NCBI RefSeq assembly: GCF_040253615.1
Contig: NZ_JBEJGY010000004.1
Span: 7,130,001-7,194,000 of the forward strand
DNA length: 64,000 nucleotides
Source: Streptomyces sp. Edi4
Lineage (GTDB): Bacteria > Actinomycetota > Actinomycetes > Streptomycetales > Streptomycetaceae
Reading direction: 5' to 3'
Below, in pieces: positions 29,713 to 37,293 of this stretch. Each line of letters begins with the position of its first letter. Position 1 is the first letter of the stretch. The notes below the pieces were generated by a model that worked only from the letters and a program-made list of their open reading frames with translations, was not told where the DNA came from and made no database searches. The position numbers and the translations under genes were made by a program.

Positions 29713-32049
29713 TCACGCCAGTGCTCTGGCCAGATACGGCGCCGTGCGGCCGAGGCCCGTGTTGGCCACCTCGGCCGGAGGGCCCGCCGCTACGATCCGG
29801 CCGCCCTCGTCGCCGCCGCCGGGGCCGAGGTCCAGCATCCAGTCCGCGCCCGCGACCACCGTCATGTCGTGCTCCACCACGATGACCGAGTGGCCCGCGT
29901 CCACCAGGCCGTGCAGTTGGCGCAGCAGGATGTCGACGTCGGCCGGGTGCAGTCCCGTCGTCGGCTCGTCCAGGACGTACAGGGTGTGGTCGCGGTGGGT
30001 GCGCTGCAACTCCGTGGCCAGTTTGCTGCGTTGGGCCTCGCCGCCCGACAGCTCCGTTGCGGGCTGGCCCAGGCGCAGATAGCCGAGGCCGACGTCGAGC
30101 AGGGCGGCCAGGCTGCGCACGGCGGACGGGGTCGCGGCGAAGACCTCGGCGGCGGCCTCCACCGTGAGGTCCAACACCTCGGCGATGGTGCGGCCGCCCA
30201 GGGTGACCTCCAGGGTCCGGGGGTTGTAGCGCGCGCCGTGGCAGTCCGGGCAGGGCGCGTACGTGCTGGGCAGGAAGAGGAGTTCCACCGATACGAATCC
30301 CTCGCCCTGGCAGGTCTCGCAGCGGCCGCCCGCCACATTGAAGGAGAACCGGCCCGCCTTGTAACCGCGTGCCCTCGCCTCCTCGGTCTCGGCGAACAGC
30401 TTGCGCACGACGTCGAACAGGCCCGTGTACGTCGCCAGATTGGAACGCGGGGTGCGGCCGATCGGCTTCTGATCCACCCTCACCAGCCGTCCCACGCCCG
30501 GCAGTTGGTCGTGCAACTCGTCGACCAGGGTGGACTTGCCGGAGCCCGAGACGCCGGTCACCGCCGTGAACACCCCCAGTGGGAACGCCGCGTCGACGCC
30601 GCGCAGATTGTGTCGCGTGACGCCGGTCAGTTCCAGCCAGGCGCGCGGCTCGCGCACGGCACGACGCGGCGTGGGGGAGCGGTCGAAGAGGTAGCGCCGG
30701 GTCGCCGACTCCTCGACGTGGGCCAGATCCTGCGGGGGGCCGCTGTGCAGCACCCGGCCGCCGTGCTCGCCGGCCAGCGGGCCCACGTCGATGAGCCAGT
30801 CCGCGTTGCGCATCACCTCCAGATGGTGCTCGACCACGAAGACCGAGTTGCCCGCCGCCTTCAGTCGGCCGAGCACCGTGAGCAGCGCCTCGGTGTCGGC
30901 CGGGTGAAGTCCCGCCGACGGCTCGTCCAGGACGTACACCACGCCGAAGAGCCCCGACCGCAGCTGGGTGGCGAGCCGCAGGCGTTGGAGCTCACCCGCC
31001 GAGAGTGTGGGCGCGGTGCGGTCCAGGCTCAGATAGCCGAGCCCCAGCTCGATGACCGGGCCGATGCGGGAGAGGAGGTCGCCGGTGACGGCGGCGGCGG
31101 TCGGCCCGCCGGCCGTGTCCCGGAGCAGCCGGTCGAGCGCGGTCAGCGGAAGCGCCACGAGTTCGGCGATGGTACGGCCCGCGAAGGTGACGGCCAGCGC
31201 TTCGGGCCGCAGCCTCGTGCCCTTGCAGACCGGGCAGTCGGCGGCGGTCAAAAACCGCTCGGCCTTGGCCCGCAGCGTCTGGCTCTTGCTCTGGGCGAAC
31301 GTCTTCATCACATAGCGCCGGGCACTGAAGTACGTTCCCTGGTACGGGCGTTGGATACGGCCGGCCTCCCGCACCGGATGCACCGTCACGACCGGCTGCT
31401 CCTCGGTGAACAGGATCCAGTCCCGGTCCTTCGGGTCGAGCTCGCGCCAGGGCCGGTCCACGTCGTACCCGAGCGTGTCCAGCACGTCCCGCAAGTTCTT
31501 GCCCTGCCACGCGCCCGGCCAGGCGGCGATCGCGCCCTCGCGGATCGACAGGGAGGGATCGGGGACGAGCAGCTTCTCGCTGGTGCGGTGGACGCGGCCG
31601 AGTCCCTGGCACTCGGGGCAGGCGCCCACCGCGGTGTTGGGCGAGAAGGAGTCCGAATCCAGGCGCTCCGCGCCCGGGGGATACTCGCCCGCCCGGGAGA
31701 ACAGCATGCGCAGCGAGTTGGACAGCATGGTGACCGTGCCGACCGACGAGCGCGAGGAGGGCGCAGAACGGCGCTGCTCGAGGGAGACAGCCGGCGGCAG
31801 ACCGGAGATCTCGCCGACGGCGGGCGCGCCCACCTGGTGGATCAGGCGCCGCGCGTAGGGCGCGACCGACTCGAAGTAGCGCCGCTGCGCCTCGGCGTAG
31901 ATCGTGCCGAACGCGAGCGAGGACTTCCCCGACCCCGAGACACCCGTGAACACGGCGAGACAGTCACGCGGGATGTCGACGTCCACCCCGCGCAGATTGT
32001 GTTCGCGGGCGCCACGGACACGGACGAACGGGTCAGAGGGACTTTGCAT
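29713..32049 (-). CDS. Short UvrA-like ABC-type ATPase
   Basis: The 778-residue protein is built like UvrA: two ABC ATPase modules with Walker A GVSGSGKSSL (36-45) and GVSGSGKSTL (about 500), two ABC signatures (LSAGELQRLRLA and LSGGEAQRSKLA) and the Cys pairs CPECQGLG, CPVCKGTR, CETCQGEG and CPDCHGARY of the zinc modules. At under 800 residues it is shorter than repair UvrA (about 950) and probably lacks the UvrB-binding region. Short UvrA homologues are linked to resistance to DNA-binding drugs or have unknown roles. Start ATG 32049 is supported by the leaderless -10 box. Confidence 0.88.
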   Translation of the reverse strand: MQSPSDPFVRVRGAREHNLRGVDVDIPRDCLAVFTGVSGSGKSSLAFGTIYAEAQRRYFESVAPYARRLIHQVGAPAVGEISGLPPAVSLEQRRSAPSSRSSVGTVTMLSNSLRMLFSRAGEYPPGAERLDSDSFSPNTAVGACPECQGLGRVHRTSEKLLVPDPSLSIREGAIAAWPGAWQGKNLRDVLDTLGYDVDRPWRELDPKDRDWILFTEEQPVVTVHPVREAGRIQRPYQGTYFSARRYVMKTFAQSKSQTLRAKAERFLTAADCPVCKGTRLRPEALAVTFAGRTIAELVALPLTALDRLLRDTAGGPTAAAVTGDLLSRIGPVIELGLGYLSLDRTAPTLSAGELQRLRLATQLRSGLFGVVYVLDEPSAGLHPADTEALLTVLGRLKAAGNSVFVVEHHLEVMRNADWLIDVGPLAGEHGGRVLHSGPPQDLAHVEESATRRYLFDRSPTPRRAVREPRAWLELTGVTRHNLRGVDAAFPLGVFTAVTGVSGSGKSTLVDELHDQLPGVGRLVRVDQKPIGRTPRSNLATYTGLFDVVRKLFAETEEARARGYKAGRFSFNVAGGRCETCQGEGFVSVELLFLPSTYAPCPDCHGARYNPRTLEVTLGGRTIAEVLDLTVEAAAEVFAATPSAVRSLAALLDVGLGYLRLGQPATELSGGEAQRSKLATELQRTHRDHTLYVLDEPTTGLHPADVDILLRQLHGLVDAGHSVIVVEHDMTVVAGADWMLDLGPGGGDEGGRIVAAGPPAEVANTGLGRTAPYLARALA

Positions 32050-32061
32050 ACCGGAATCCTA
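32047..32061 (-). promoter_or_regulatory. Leaderless-type -10 box of the uvrA-like gene
   Basis: On the minus strand TAGGAT (32061-32056) is followed by 6 nt and the ATG at 32049. Confidence 0.6.
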
Positions 32062-32128
32062 CGGGGGCGCCGTCGCCGCGCGATCTTCACGCCCGGGGCC
32101 CCGCGCCGCTCGCGTGGACAGCGCCCCC

Positions 32129-32240
32129 TGCCGTGCGCACCGTGCCGTGCGCCCCCTGCCGTGCGCCCCCTGCCGTGCGCACCGTGCCGTGCGCACCGTG
32201 CCGTGCGCACCGTGCCGTGCGCCCCCTGCCGTGCGCACCG
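32129..32240. repeat. Eight tandem 14-bp units
   Basis: Units TGCCGTGCGCACCG (five copies) and the variant TGCCGTGCGCCCCC (three copies, units 2, 3 and 7) follow one another without gaps; a degenerate ninth follows. The array lies between the uvrA-like promoter and the stop of the LLM oxidoreductase gene. Confidence 0.92.
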
Positions 32241-32261
32241 TGCCGTCCGGTGCCGTGCCGG

Positions 32262-33284
32262 TCAGGCCCCCGCCGGCGCGGGCAGTCCCGACAGCCGGGC
32301 CAGCGCGCGGTAGGAGCCGAACAGGGCCGCACGGTCGTACGTGCTCGTCGTGACGAGGAATTCGTCCGCGCCGCTGCGCCCCAGGAGCGTGCCGAGCGCG
32401 TCCGCCACCTCCTCGTCCGTTCCGTACAGCTGCCCGCGCAGGGCCTCGTCGAACAGGGCCCGCTCGCGTTCGGTCATGTCCAGCGCGGCGACCTCCTTGG
32501 GTGGGGAGAGCGGCGGGAAGGCGCCTCGGGTGCGGGAGTACGCCGTCGACCAGGCCTCCGGAAGCAGGAGCCGGCGGGCCGCCTCGGTGGTGTCCGCCAC
32601 GGCGACCGCGCCCGACACCACCACGTACGGGTGCTCCAGGTGCGGGGAGGGGCGGAAGGCGGCCCGGTAGTCGTCAATGGCCCGCAGCATCGCCTCCTGG
32701 CCGCGTACGTCGGCGATGACCAGCGCGAGCCCGGCCTCGGCTGCGACGCGGGCGCCCTTGCCCGTGGCGAGGACGAACGCCGGCACAGTCAGGCCCTCGG
32801 CGGGGTGGGCGTGGACCTGGGGGTGGGCGCGCTGGGTCCCGTCGAAGTAGCCGAGCAGTTCGGCCAGCTGCGCGCCGAAGTCGTCGGCATCCTCCTTGCC
32901 ACGGCCGAGGGCCTTGCGGATCCCGTCGGTGAAGCCCACGGAACGCCCGAGCCCCATGTCGATCCGCCCGGGGAAGAGCGATTCCAGGACGCCGAACTGC
33001 TCGGCCACGACGAGGGGCTGGTGGTTGGGCAGCATCACACCGCCGGTGCCGACCCGGATCGTCGAAGTGGCCGAGGCCACCGCCGCCGCCAGCACGGTCG
33101 GCGCGGAGCCCGCGACGCCGGGCACGGAATGGTGCTCCGAGACCCAGAAGCGGTGGTACCCGAGCCGTTCGGCCTCGCGGGCCAGGGCCACGGTGTCCCG
33201 CAGCGCCTGCGGTCCGTCGTGCCCGGCGCGCACGCGCGAGCGGTCGAGTACGGAGAGACGGGTCGTCGCGATTACTGGGCTCAC
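32262..33284 (-). CDS. LLM-class flavin-dependent oxidoreductase (luciferase-like)
   Basis: The 340-residue TIM-barrel protein carries RLGYHRFWVSEHHSVPG, VGTGGVMLPNHQPLVVAEQF, FPGRIDMGLGRS and GADEFLVTTS motifs of the MsnO8-type luciferase-like monooxygenases, which use FMN (or F420). The substrate cannot be told. GTG 33284 gives the usual N-terminus (VIATTRLSVLDRS); the longer reading to 33341 adds residues that overlap the divergent promoter of the HAD gene. Confidence 0.88.
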   Translation of the reverse strand: MSPVIATTRLSVLDRSRVRAGHDGPQALRDTVALAREAERLGYHRFWVSEHHSVPGVAGSAPTVLAAAVASATSTIRVGTGGVMLPNHQPLVVAEQFGVLESLFPGRIDMGLGRSVGFTDGIRKALGRGKEDADDFGAQLAELLGYFDGTQRAHPQVHAHPAEGLTVPAFVLATGKGARVAAEAGLALVIADVRGQEAMLRAIDDYRAAFRPSPHLEHPYVVVSGAVAVADTTEAARRLLLPEAWSTAYSRTRGAFPPLSPPKEVAALDMTERERALFDEALRGQLYGTDEEVADALGTLLGRSGADEFLVTTSTYDRAALFGSYRALARLSGLPAPAGA

Positions 33285-33351
33285 CCTCGCTTCAACGCCT
33301 GCGGCACGCGGTGATTCCCGGCCCCGGGGTCCATGGCGCATCCGGCCCGCC

Positions 33352-33364
33352 TAGCCTGGGGGTG
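33352..33364 (+). promoter_or_regulatory. Leaderless-type -10 box
   Basis: TAGCCT (33352-33357) lies 6 nt before GTG 33364, with no ribosome-binding site; this supports a GTG start for the HAD protein. Confidence 0.55.
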
Positions 33365-33852
33365 TGATCGACAGAACCCGGCCCCTGGCCGTCTTCGACC
33401 TGGACGGCACGCTCGCCGACAGCTCCCACCGCCAGCGCTTCCTCGAGCGCTCGCCGCGCGACTGGGACGCGTTCTTCGCGGCGGCTCCCGCCGACCCCCC
33501 GCTCGTGGAGGGTGTGGAACTGTGCCGTGAGGTGGCCGGGGAGTGCGAGATCGTCTACCTCACCGGGCGTCCCGAGCGGTGCCGCAGGGACACCCTGGAC
33601 TGGCTCGACGACCAGGACCTCCCGTCCGGCGCCCTGCACATGCGCCGCGACAACGACCGGCGGCCGGCCCGCGCCACGAAGATGGAGCTCCTGCGCGAGC
33701 TCGGCCGGGGCCGCGAGATCCGCATGCTGGTGGATGACGACGAGCTGGTGTGCGACGCCGCGGAGCGGGCCGGATTCCCAGTCGTACGGGCGCGCTGGAC
33801 CAACGCGAGCGAGGCGCTGAAGGACGCGCAGGAACGCGAGGGCCGCACCTGA
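33364..33852 (+). CDS. HAD-superfamily phosphatase
   Basis: The 162-residue protein has HAD motif I (VFDLDGTLAD; Asp12 nucleophile, Asp14), motif II in IVYLTGRPERCR, a Lys in the KMELLRELG helix and motif IV MLVDDDELVCDAA. The TGRPERCRxxTxxWL segment is common to polynucleotide kinase 3'-phosphatase-like and acid-phosphatase HADs. The substrate is unknown. It is a single gene, divergent from the LLM oxidoreductase. Confidence 0.82.
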   Translation: MIDRTRPLAVFDLDGTLADSSHRQRFLERSPRDWDAFFAAAPADPPLVEGVELCREVAGECEIVYLTGRPERCRRDTLDWLDDQDLPSGALHMRRDNDRRPARATKMELLRELGRGREIRMLVDDDELVCDAAERAGFPVVRARWTNASEALKDAQEREGRT

Positions 33853-34757
33853 GAGTGGCCCGGCCACCACCGTCCACGCGCAGAGCGGGCATTGATTGTC
33901 GGCCCCGGCCGCCACCGCCACCGCCACCGCCCACGCGTAGGACGGACATCCCCAGCCCCGGCCCGGCCTCAGCCACCTACGGCGCCGCGGCCCGACCGCA
34001 CGCGCCCCCGCTCCCGGCCGCCCCGACGCGCAGGTCTGAAGCTGAGGTCCAGGGTGAGACTTGGCTGACGCCGAGCTGACCGCAGCGGAGCGATACGGAG
34101 GCTTGCGCCCGGCGTTGAGCGGCCGCCTCCGAGCCCGCAGCCGAGCGGCACGGAACCGAGCGGCCGAAGCCGGGCGACCGCAGCCGAGCGGCCGAAGTCG
34201 GCGGCCGAAGCCGGGCTGACCGGCGCCGAGCGGCACGGAGCCCAGCCGTCATGGCCGAGCGGCGCGGAGCCCGGTGACCGCGTCCGAGCCTGCACCCGAG
34301 CGGTGTCGAGCCCTGCGACCGAGGCCGAGCGGCCGACGCCGGGCCCGCAGCCGAGCGGTCGAGCCCTGCGCCCGGCGCCGAGCGGTGCGGAGTCCTGCCA
34401 CCGCTGCCGAGCGACCAGCGTCGAGCGACCGCCGCCGAGCCTGAAGCCGAGCGGTCGCAGAGCACTCCCCGACCGGGGCCGAGGGGTCGCAGCCGAGCCC
34501 GCAGCCGCGCGGTGCGCAGCCCTGCGCTCCGCAGCCGAGCGGAGTCGTGCCCCTGCGACCGGCGCCGAGCCCTGCCACCGCAGCCGAGCGACCGCAGAAG
34601 CCCCGCGGAGCCCTGCGCCCGCAGTCGGGCGGCCGCATCCGGGCAGCGGAAAGCGAGCCGCCGCAGCCCGGTTACCGCACCCCACCCGCCGCAGCCCGCC
34701 AGCTCAGTGGTCGCAGTCGGCCGATCCGGCCCTCGCGGCCGTGCGGCGCGGCGGGTC
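33853..34757. other. Gene-free 0.9-kb tract containing a degenerate repeat field
   Basis: No reading frame here has coherent domains or normal amino-acid composition in any frame; all translations are Arg/Ala/Pro/Gly low complexity. The right three quarters consist of imperfect GCCGAGCGGC-type repeats (separate entry). There is no clear terminator after the HAD gene. Confidence 0.7.
34070..34690. repeat. Degenerate CCGAGC-core repeat field
   Basis: The hexamer CCGAGC, usually as (C/G)GCAGCCGAGCGG or GGCGCCGAGCGG followed by a variable 10-25 nt, recurs some 17 times in about 600 bp, all in the same orientation. Spacing is irregular, so it is not a CRISPR array, and no translation is protein-like. 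Confidence 0.75.
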
Positions 34758-34979
34758 TCAGACCTCCGCGTCGTCGTCCAGTCGGAAGCCGACCTTGAGC
34801 CCGACCTGGTAATGCTCGATCACGCCGTTCTCGATGTGGCCGCGTACTTGGGTCACTTCGAACCAGTCCAGGTTGCGCAGGGTCTGGGACGCGCGGGCGA
34901 CCCCGTTGCGGATGGCCTGGTCCACGCCCTCGTGGGAGGTGCCGACGATCTCGCTGACGCGGTACGTGTGGTGGGTCAT
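34758..34979 (-). CDS. Dodecin flavin-binding protein
   Basis: The 73-residue protein is a complete dodecin: VSEIVGTSHEGVDQAIRNGVARA near the N-terminus, LDWFEVTQVRGHIENG containing the flavin-stacking Trp39, and HYQVGLKVGFRL as the last strand. Dodecins form hollow dodecamers that store and buffer flavins. GAGGAGAG about 9 nt upstream of ATG 34979 fixes the start. Confidence 0.93.
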   Translation of the reverse strand: MTHHTYRVSEIVGTSHEGVDQAIRNGVARASQTLRNLDWFEVTQVRGHIENGVIEHYQVGLKVGFRLDDDAEV

Positions 34980-35140
34980 GGACGTGCTCTCCTCTCGTAG
35001 CGTTACTCCACCGTGCCCCACCCGGCCGCGCTCCGCGAGACAGCGGGCCGGGGCGGCCGACCCACGCGGCGGGCCACGCGGCGGGCCGCCCCTCGGCGCC
35101 GGCCCGGGCCATGGCCGGAAAAGTTCGCTCCCGCCGGGAC

Positions 35141-35169
35141 TTGACCGCCTCATTGGTCCATACCAAACT
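35141..35169 (+). promoter_or_regulatory. Promoter with DasR-type (dre) operator upstream of the sugar-binding protein
   Basis: TTGACC (35141-35146), 17 bp, CAAACT (35164-35169). The spacer contains TGGTCCATACCA (35154-35165) within the dyad TTGGT-CCAT-ACCAA, 10 of 12 matches to the dre core. The arrangement is almost the same as at the chitinase promoter. It leaves an untranslated leader of about 80 nt. Confidence 0.6.
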
Positions 35170-35256
35170 CACGAACCGCACCCGAACAAGCCACAGCGCG
35201 CTTGCCCCACGTCGGGTCATGACTGCTTGCCCACACGCAGAAGGTGACCTTTCGTG

Positions 35257-36507
35257 ATGATCCGCCGTACTCTCGCCTGCTCCGTAGCGCTCGCCTCGGT
35301 CTGCGCCCTCAGTGGCTGCGGCGCACTGCCGGGCTTCGGCGGGAACACCACCAAGGTGACCGTCTGGCTCATGAAGGACAGCGCGTCCGACGACTTCGTG
35401 CAGCGTTTCAAGAAGGGCTTCGAGAAGGAGCACGACGGCGTCGAGCTCGACGTCCGGATCCAGGAGTGGACCGGGATCAACCAGAAGATCACGGCCGCGC
35501 TGAAGGACGGCGACGTGCCGGACGTCATCGAGGTCGGCAACACCCAGGTGCCCCAGTACGCGGCGAGCGGCGGCCTGCTCGACATGACCCTGGAGTCACT
35601 GCGTGACTGGGGCAGCGACGACTGGCTCCCCGGCCTCGCCCAGCCCGGCAACGTGGACGGCATGCAGTACGGCATACCGTGGTACGCCGCCAACCGCGTC
35701 GTGATCTACAACAAGGACCTCTTCGCCGAGGCCGGCATCAGCAAGCCGCCCAAGGACCGCGCGGAGTGGCTGGCCGACACCAAGAAGCTCAACTCCGGCT
35801 CCAGGCAAGGGATTTACCTCGCGGGCCAGGATTGGTACACCCTGGCCGGATTCGTCTGGGACGAGGGCGGGGAGCTCGCCCAGGAGGACACCGGCGACTG
35901 GAAGGGCGCGCTCGACAGCCCGGCCGCGCTGCGCGGCATGGACTTCTACAAGCAGCTCCAGGCGCTCGGGCGCGGCCCGAAGAACGCGGACGAGGAGACG
36001 CCGCCGCAGGCCGGCGTCTTCGCGCGGGGCGACGTCGCCCAGATGATCGCGGTGCCCGGGGCCGCGAAGGCCATCCAGAAGGCGAACCCGAAGCTCGCCG
36101 ACAAGCTCGGCTACTTCCCGATCCCGGGCCCCACGGACGCGAAGCCGGGCGCGGTCTTCACCGGCGGCTCCGACTTGATCATTCCGCGCAGGACCGGGCA
36201 CCGAGCCCAGGCGGTCCAGGTGGTCGCGGCGCTGACCGGGCAGAAGTGGCAGACCGATCTGGCCCTGACCATGAACTACGTACCCAACAAGTCCCGCCTG
36301 GCCCCCGCCGTCGAGGCCCAGGTGGGCACCGCGGCCATGGCCAAGGGCGCGGCCCAGGGCCGCGCCACCCCCAATTCGCCCCAGTGGGCGGCCGTCGAGG
36401 CGGACAACCCCATCAAGCCGTACATGACGGCCGTGCTCGCAGGAGACGACCCGAAGAAGGCCGCGAAGACCGCGTCCGACCGGATCACGACGCTGCTCTT
36501 CCCGTGA
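35257..36507 (+). CDS. Extracellular sugar-binding lipoprotein (ABC transporter, family 1), without permease genes
   Basis: The 416-residue lipoprotein has a signal peptide and lipobox ALSGC (Cys21) and a type-1 solute-binding fold: VTVWLMKDSASDDFVQRFKKGFEKE, VPDVIEVGNTQVPQYAASGGLLDM and YGIPWYAANRVVIYNKDLFAEAGI, all typical of oligosaccharide binders. No permease or ATPase genes follow, so it must use components encoded elsewhere. A DasR-type operator in its promoter suggests a chitin- or GlcNAc-derived ligand (inference). ATG 35257 and the GTG at 35254 are both possible starts. Confidence 0.88.
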   Translation: MIRRTLACSVALASVCALSGCGALPGFGGNTTKVTVWLMKDSASDDFVQRFKKGFEKEHDGVELDVRIQEWTGINQKITAALKDGDVPDVIEVGNTQVPQYAASGGLLDMTLESLRDWGSDDWLPGLAQPGNVDGMQYGIPWYAANRVVIYNKDLFAEAGISKPPKDRAEWLADTKKLNSGSRQGIYLAGQDWYTLAGFVWDEGGELAQEDTGDWKGALDSPAALRGMDFYKQLQALGRGPKNADEETPPQAGVFARGDVAQMIAVPGAAKAIQKANPKLADKLGYFPIPGPTDAKPGAVFTGGSDLIIPRRTGHRAQAVQVVAALTGQKWQTDLALTMNYVPNKSRLAPAVEAQVGTAAMAKGAAQGRATPNSPQWAAVEADNPIKPYMTAVLAGDDPKKAAKTASDRITTLLFP

Positions 36508-36579
36508 GCTGCGGCCCGCCTCGCGGCGCCGGGCAGGGCCAAGGGGTGAGCCGGGATCGGGTCACGGAAGGCGGGATGC

Positions 36580-36593
36580 CAGGATGGGGGGCA
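36580..36593 (+). promoter_or_regulatory. Leaderless-type -10 box of the cyclophilin gene
   Basis: CAGGAT (36580-36585) is 7 nt before ATG 36593; the in-frame ATG at 36584 lies inside the -10 box and is therefore unlikely as a start. Confidence 0.45.
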
Positions 36594-37084
36594 TGCAGAA
36601 TGTTTACTTCGACATCACCATTGGCGGCGAGAAGGCCGGCCGCATCGTCTTCCGGCTCTTCGACGACGTCGTCCCGGAGACGGCCCGCAACTTCCGCGAG
36701 CTCGCCACCGGACAGAACGGCTACGGCTACGCCGGTTCCTCCTTCCACCGCGTCATCCCGGACTTCATGCTCCAGGGCGGCGACTTCACCGACGGCAACG
36801 GCACCGGCGGCAAGAGCATCTTCGGCGCCACGTTCGCCGACGAGAACTTCTCCCTCAAGCACGACCGGCCGTTCCTGCTCTCCATGGCCAACCGCGGCCC
36901 GAACACCAACGGCTCGCAGTTCTTCGTGACGACCGTCGTCACCGACTGGCTCGACGGCAAGCACGTCGTCTTCGGCGAGGTCGTCGAGGGCCAGGACCTG
37001 GTCAAGCAGATCGAGGCCCTCGGCACCCGCAGCGGCGCCCCCCGCGCCGCCGTCGTCATCAGCGAGAGCGGCGTCGTCGCCTGA
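36593..37084 (+). CDS. Cyclophilin-type peptidyl-prolyl cis-trans isomerase
   Basis: The 163-residue protein is a single cyclophilin domain: FHRVIPDFMLQGGDF (catalytic Arg and Phe of the family), GGKSIFGATFADENF, LLSMANRGPNTNGSQFFVTT and WLDGKHVVFGEVVEG. No signal peptide, so it acts in the cytoplasm. It ends 17 bp before a strong hairpin. Confidence 0.95.
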   Translation: MQNVYFDITIGGEKAGRIVFRLFDDVVPETARNFRELATGQNGYGYAGSSFHRVIPDFMLQGGDFTDGNGTGGKSIFGATFADENFSLKHDRPFLLSMANRGPNTNGSQFFVTTVVTDWLDGKHVVFGEVVEGQDLVKQIEALGTRSGAPRAAVVISESGVVA

Positions 37085-37100
37085 CGCACCCCACCACACG

Positions 37101-37144
37101 AACGGCGCCATCTTCCCGGTCCCACCCGGCGAGATGGCGCCGTT
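37101..37144. terminator. Terminator after the cyclophilin gene
   Basis: AACGGCGCCATCT (37101-37113) and AGATGGCGCCGTT (37132-37144) form a perfect 13-bp stem with an 18-nt loop, followed by TTCATGT. Confidence 0.8.
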
Positions 37145-37293
37145 TCATGTGTCCGGGCCGGGGCATGCGGTGGTGCGGCGGTGCTCCGTTGATCACTATG
37201 GAGATGTTGACGAACGCCGGTCAGGGGCACTCGGGCAGTGGACGGCCCCGTACTCGTCCCCCTTCGGGGGTCCCCAGGGAAAGGACGCACACC

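Noticed and set aside
29643..29720. Complete tRNA-Arg gene
   Set aside because: The 5' acceptor strand and D-arm are missing and the T-stem has a mismatch; only the 3' half is tRNA-like.
29194..32313. Plus-strand open frame of about 1000 codons opposite the UvrA-like gene
   Set aside because: Antisense shadow; starts inside the SUKH-like gene in another frame and has no domain.
33969..34685. Several overlapping frames in the 34-kb gap
   Set aside because: All six frames give repeat-driven Arg/Ala/Pro strings with no conserved pattern, as expected from the repeat field.
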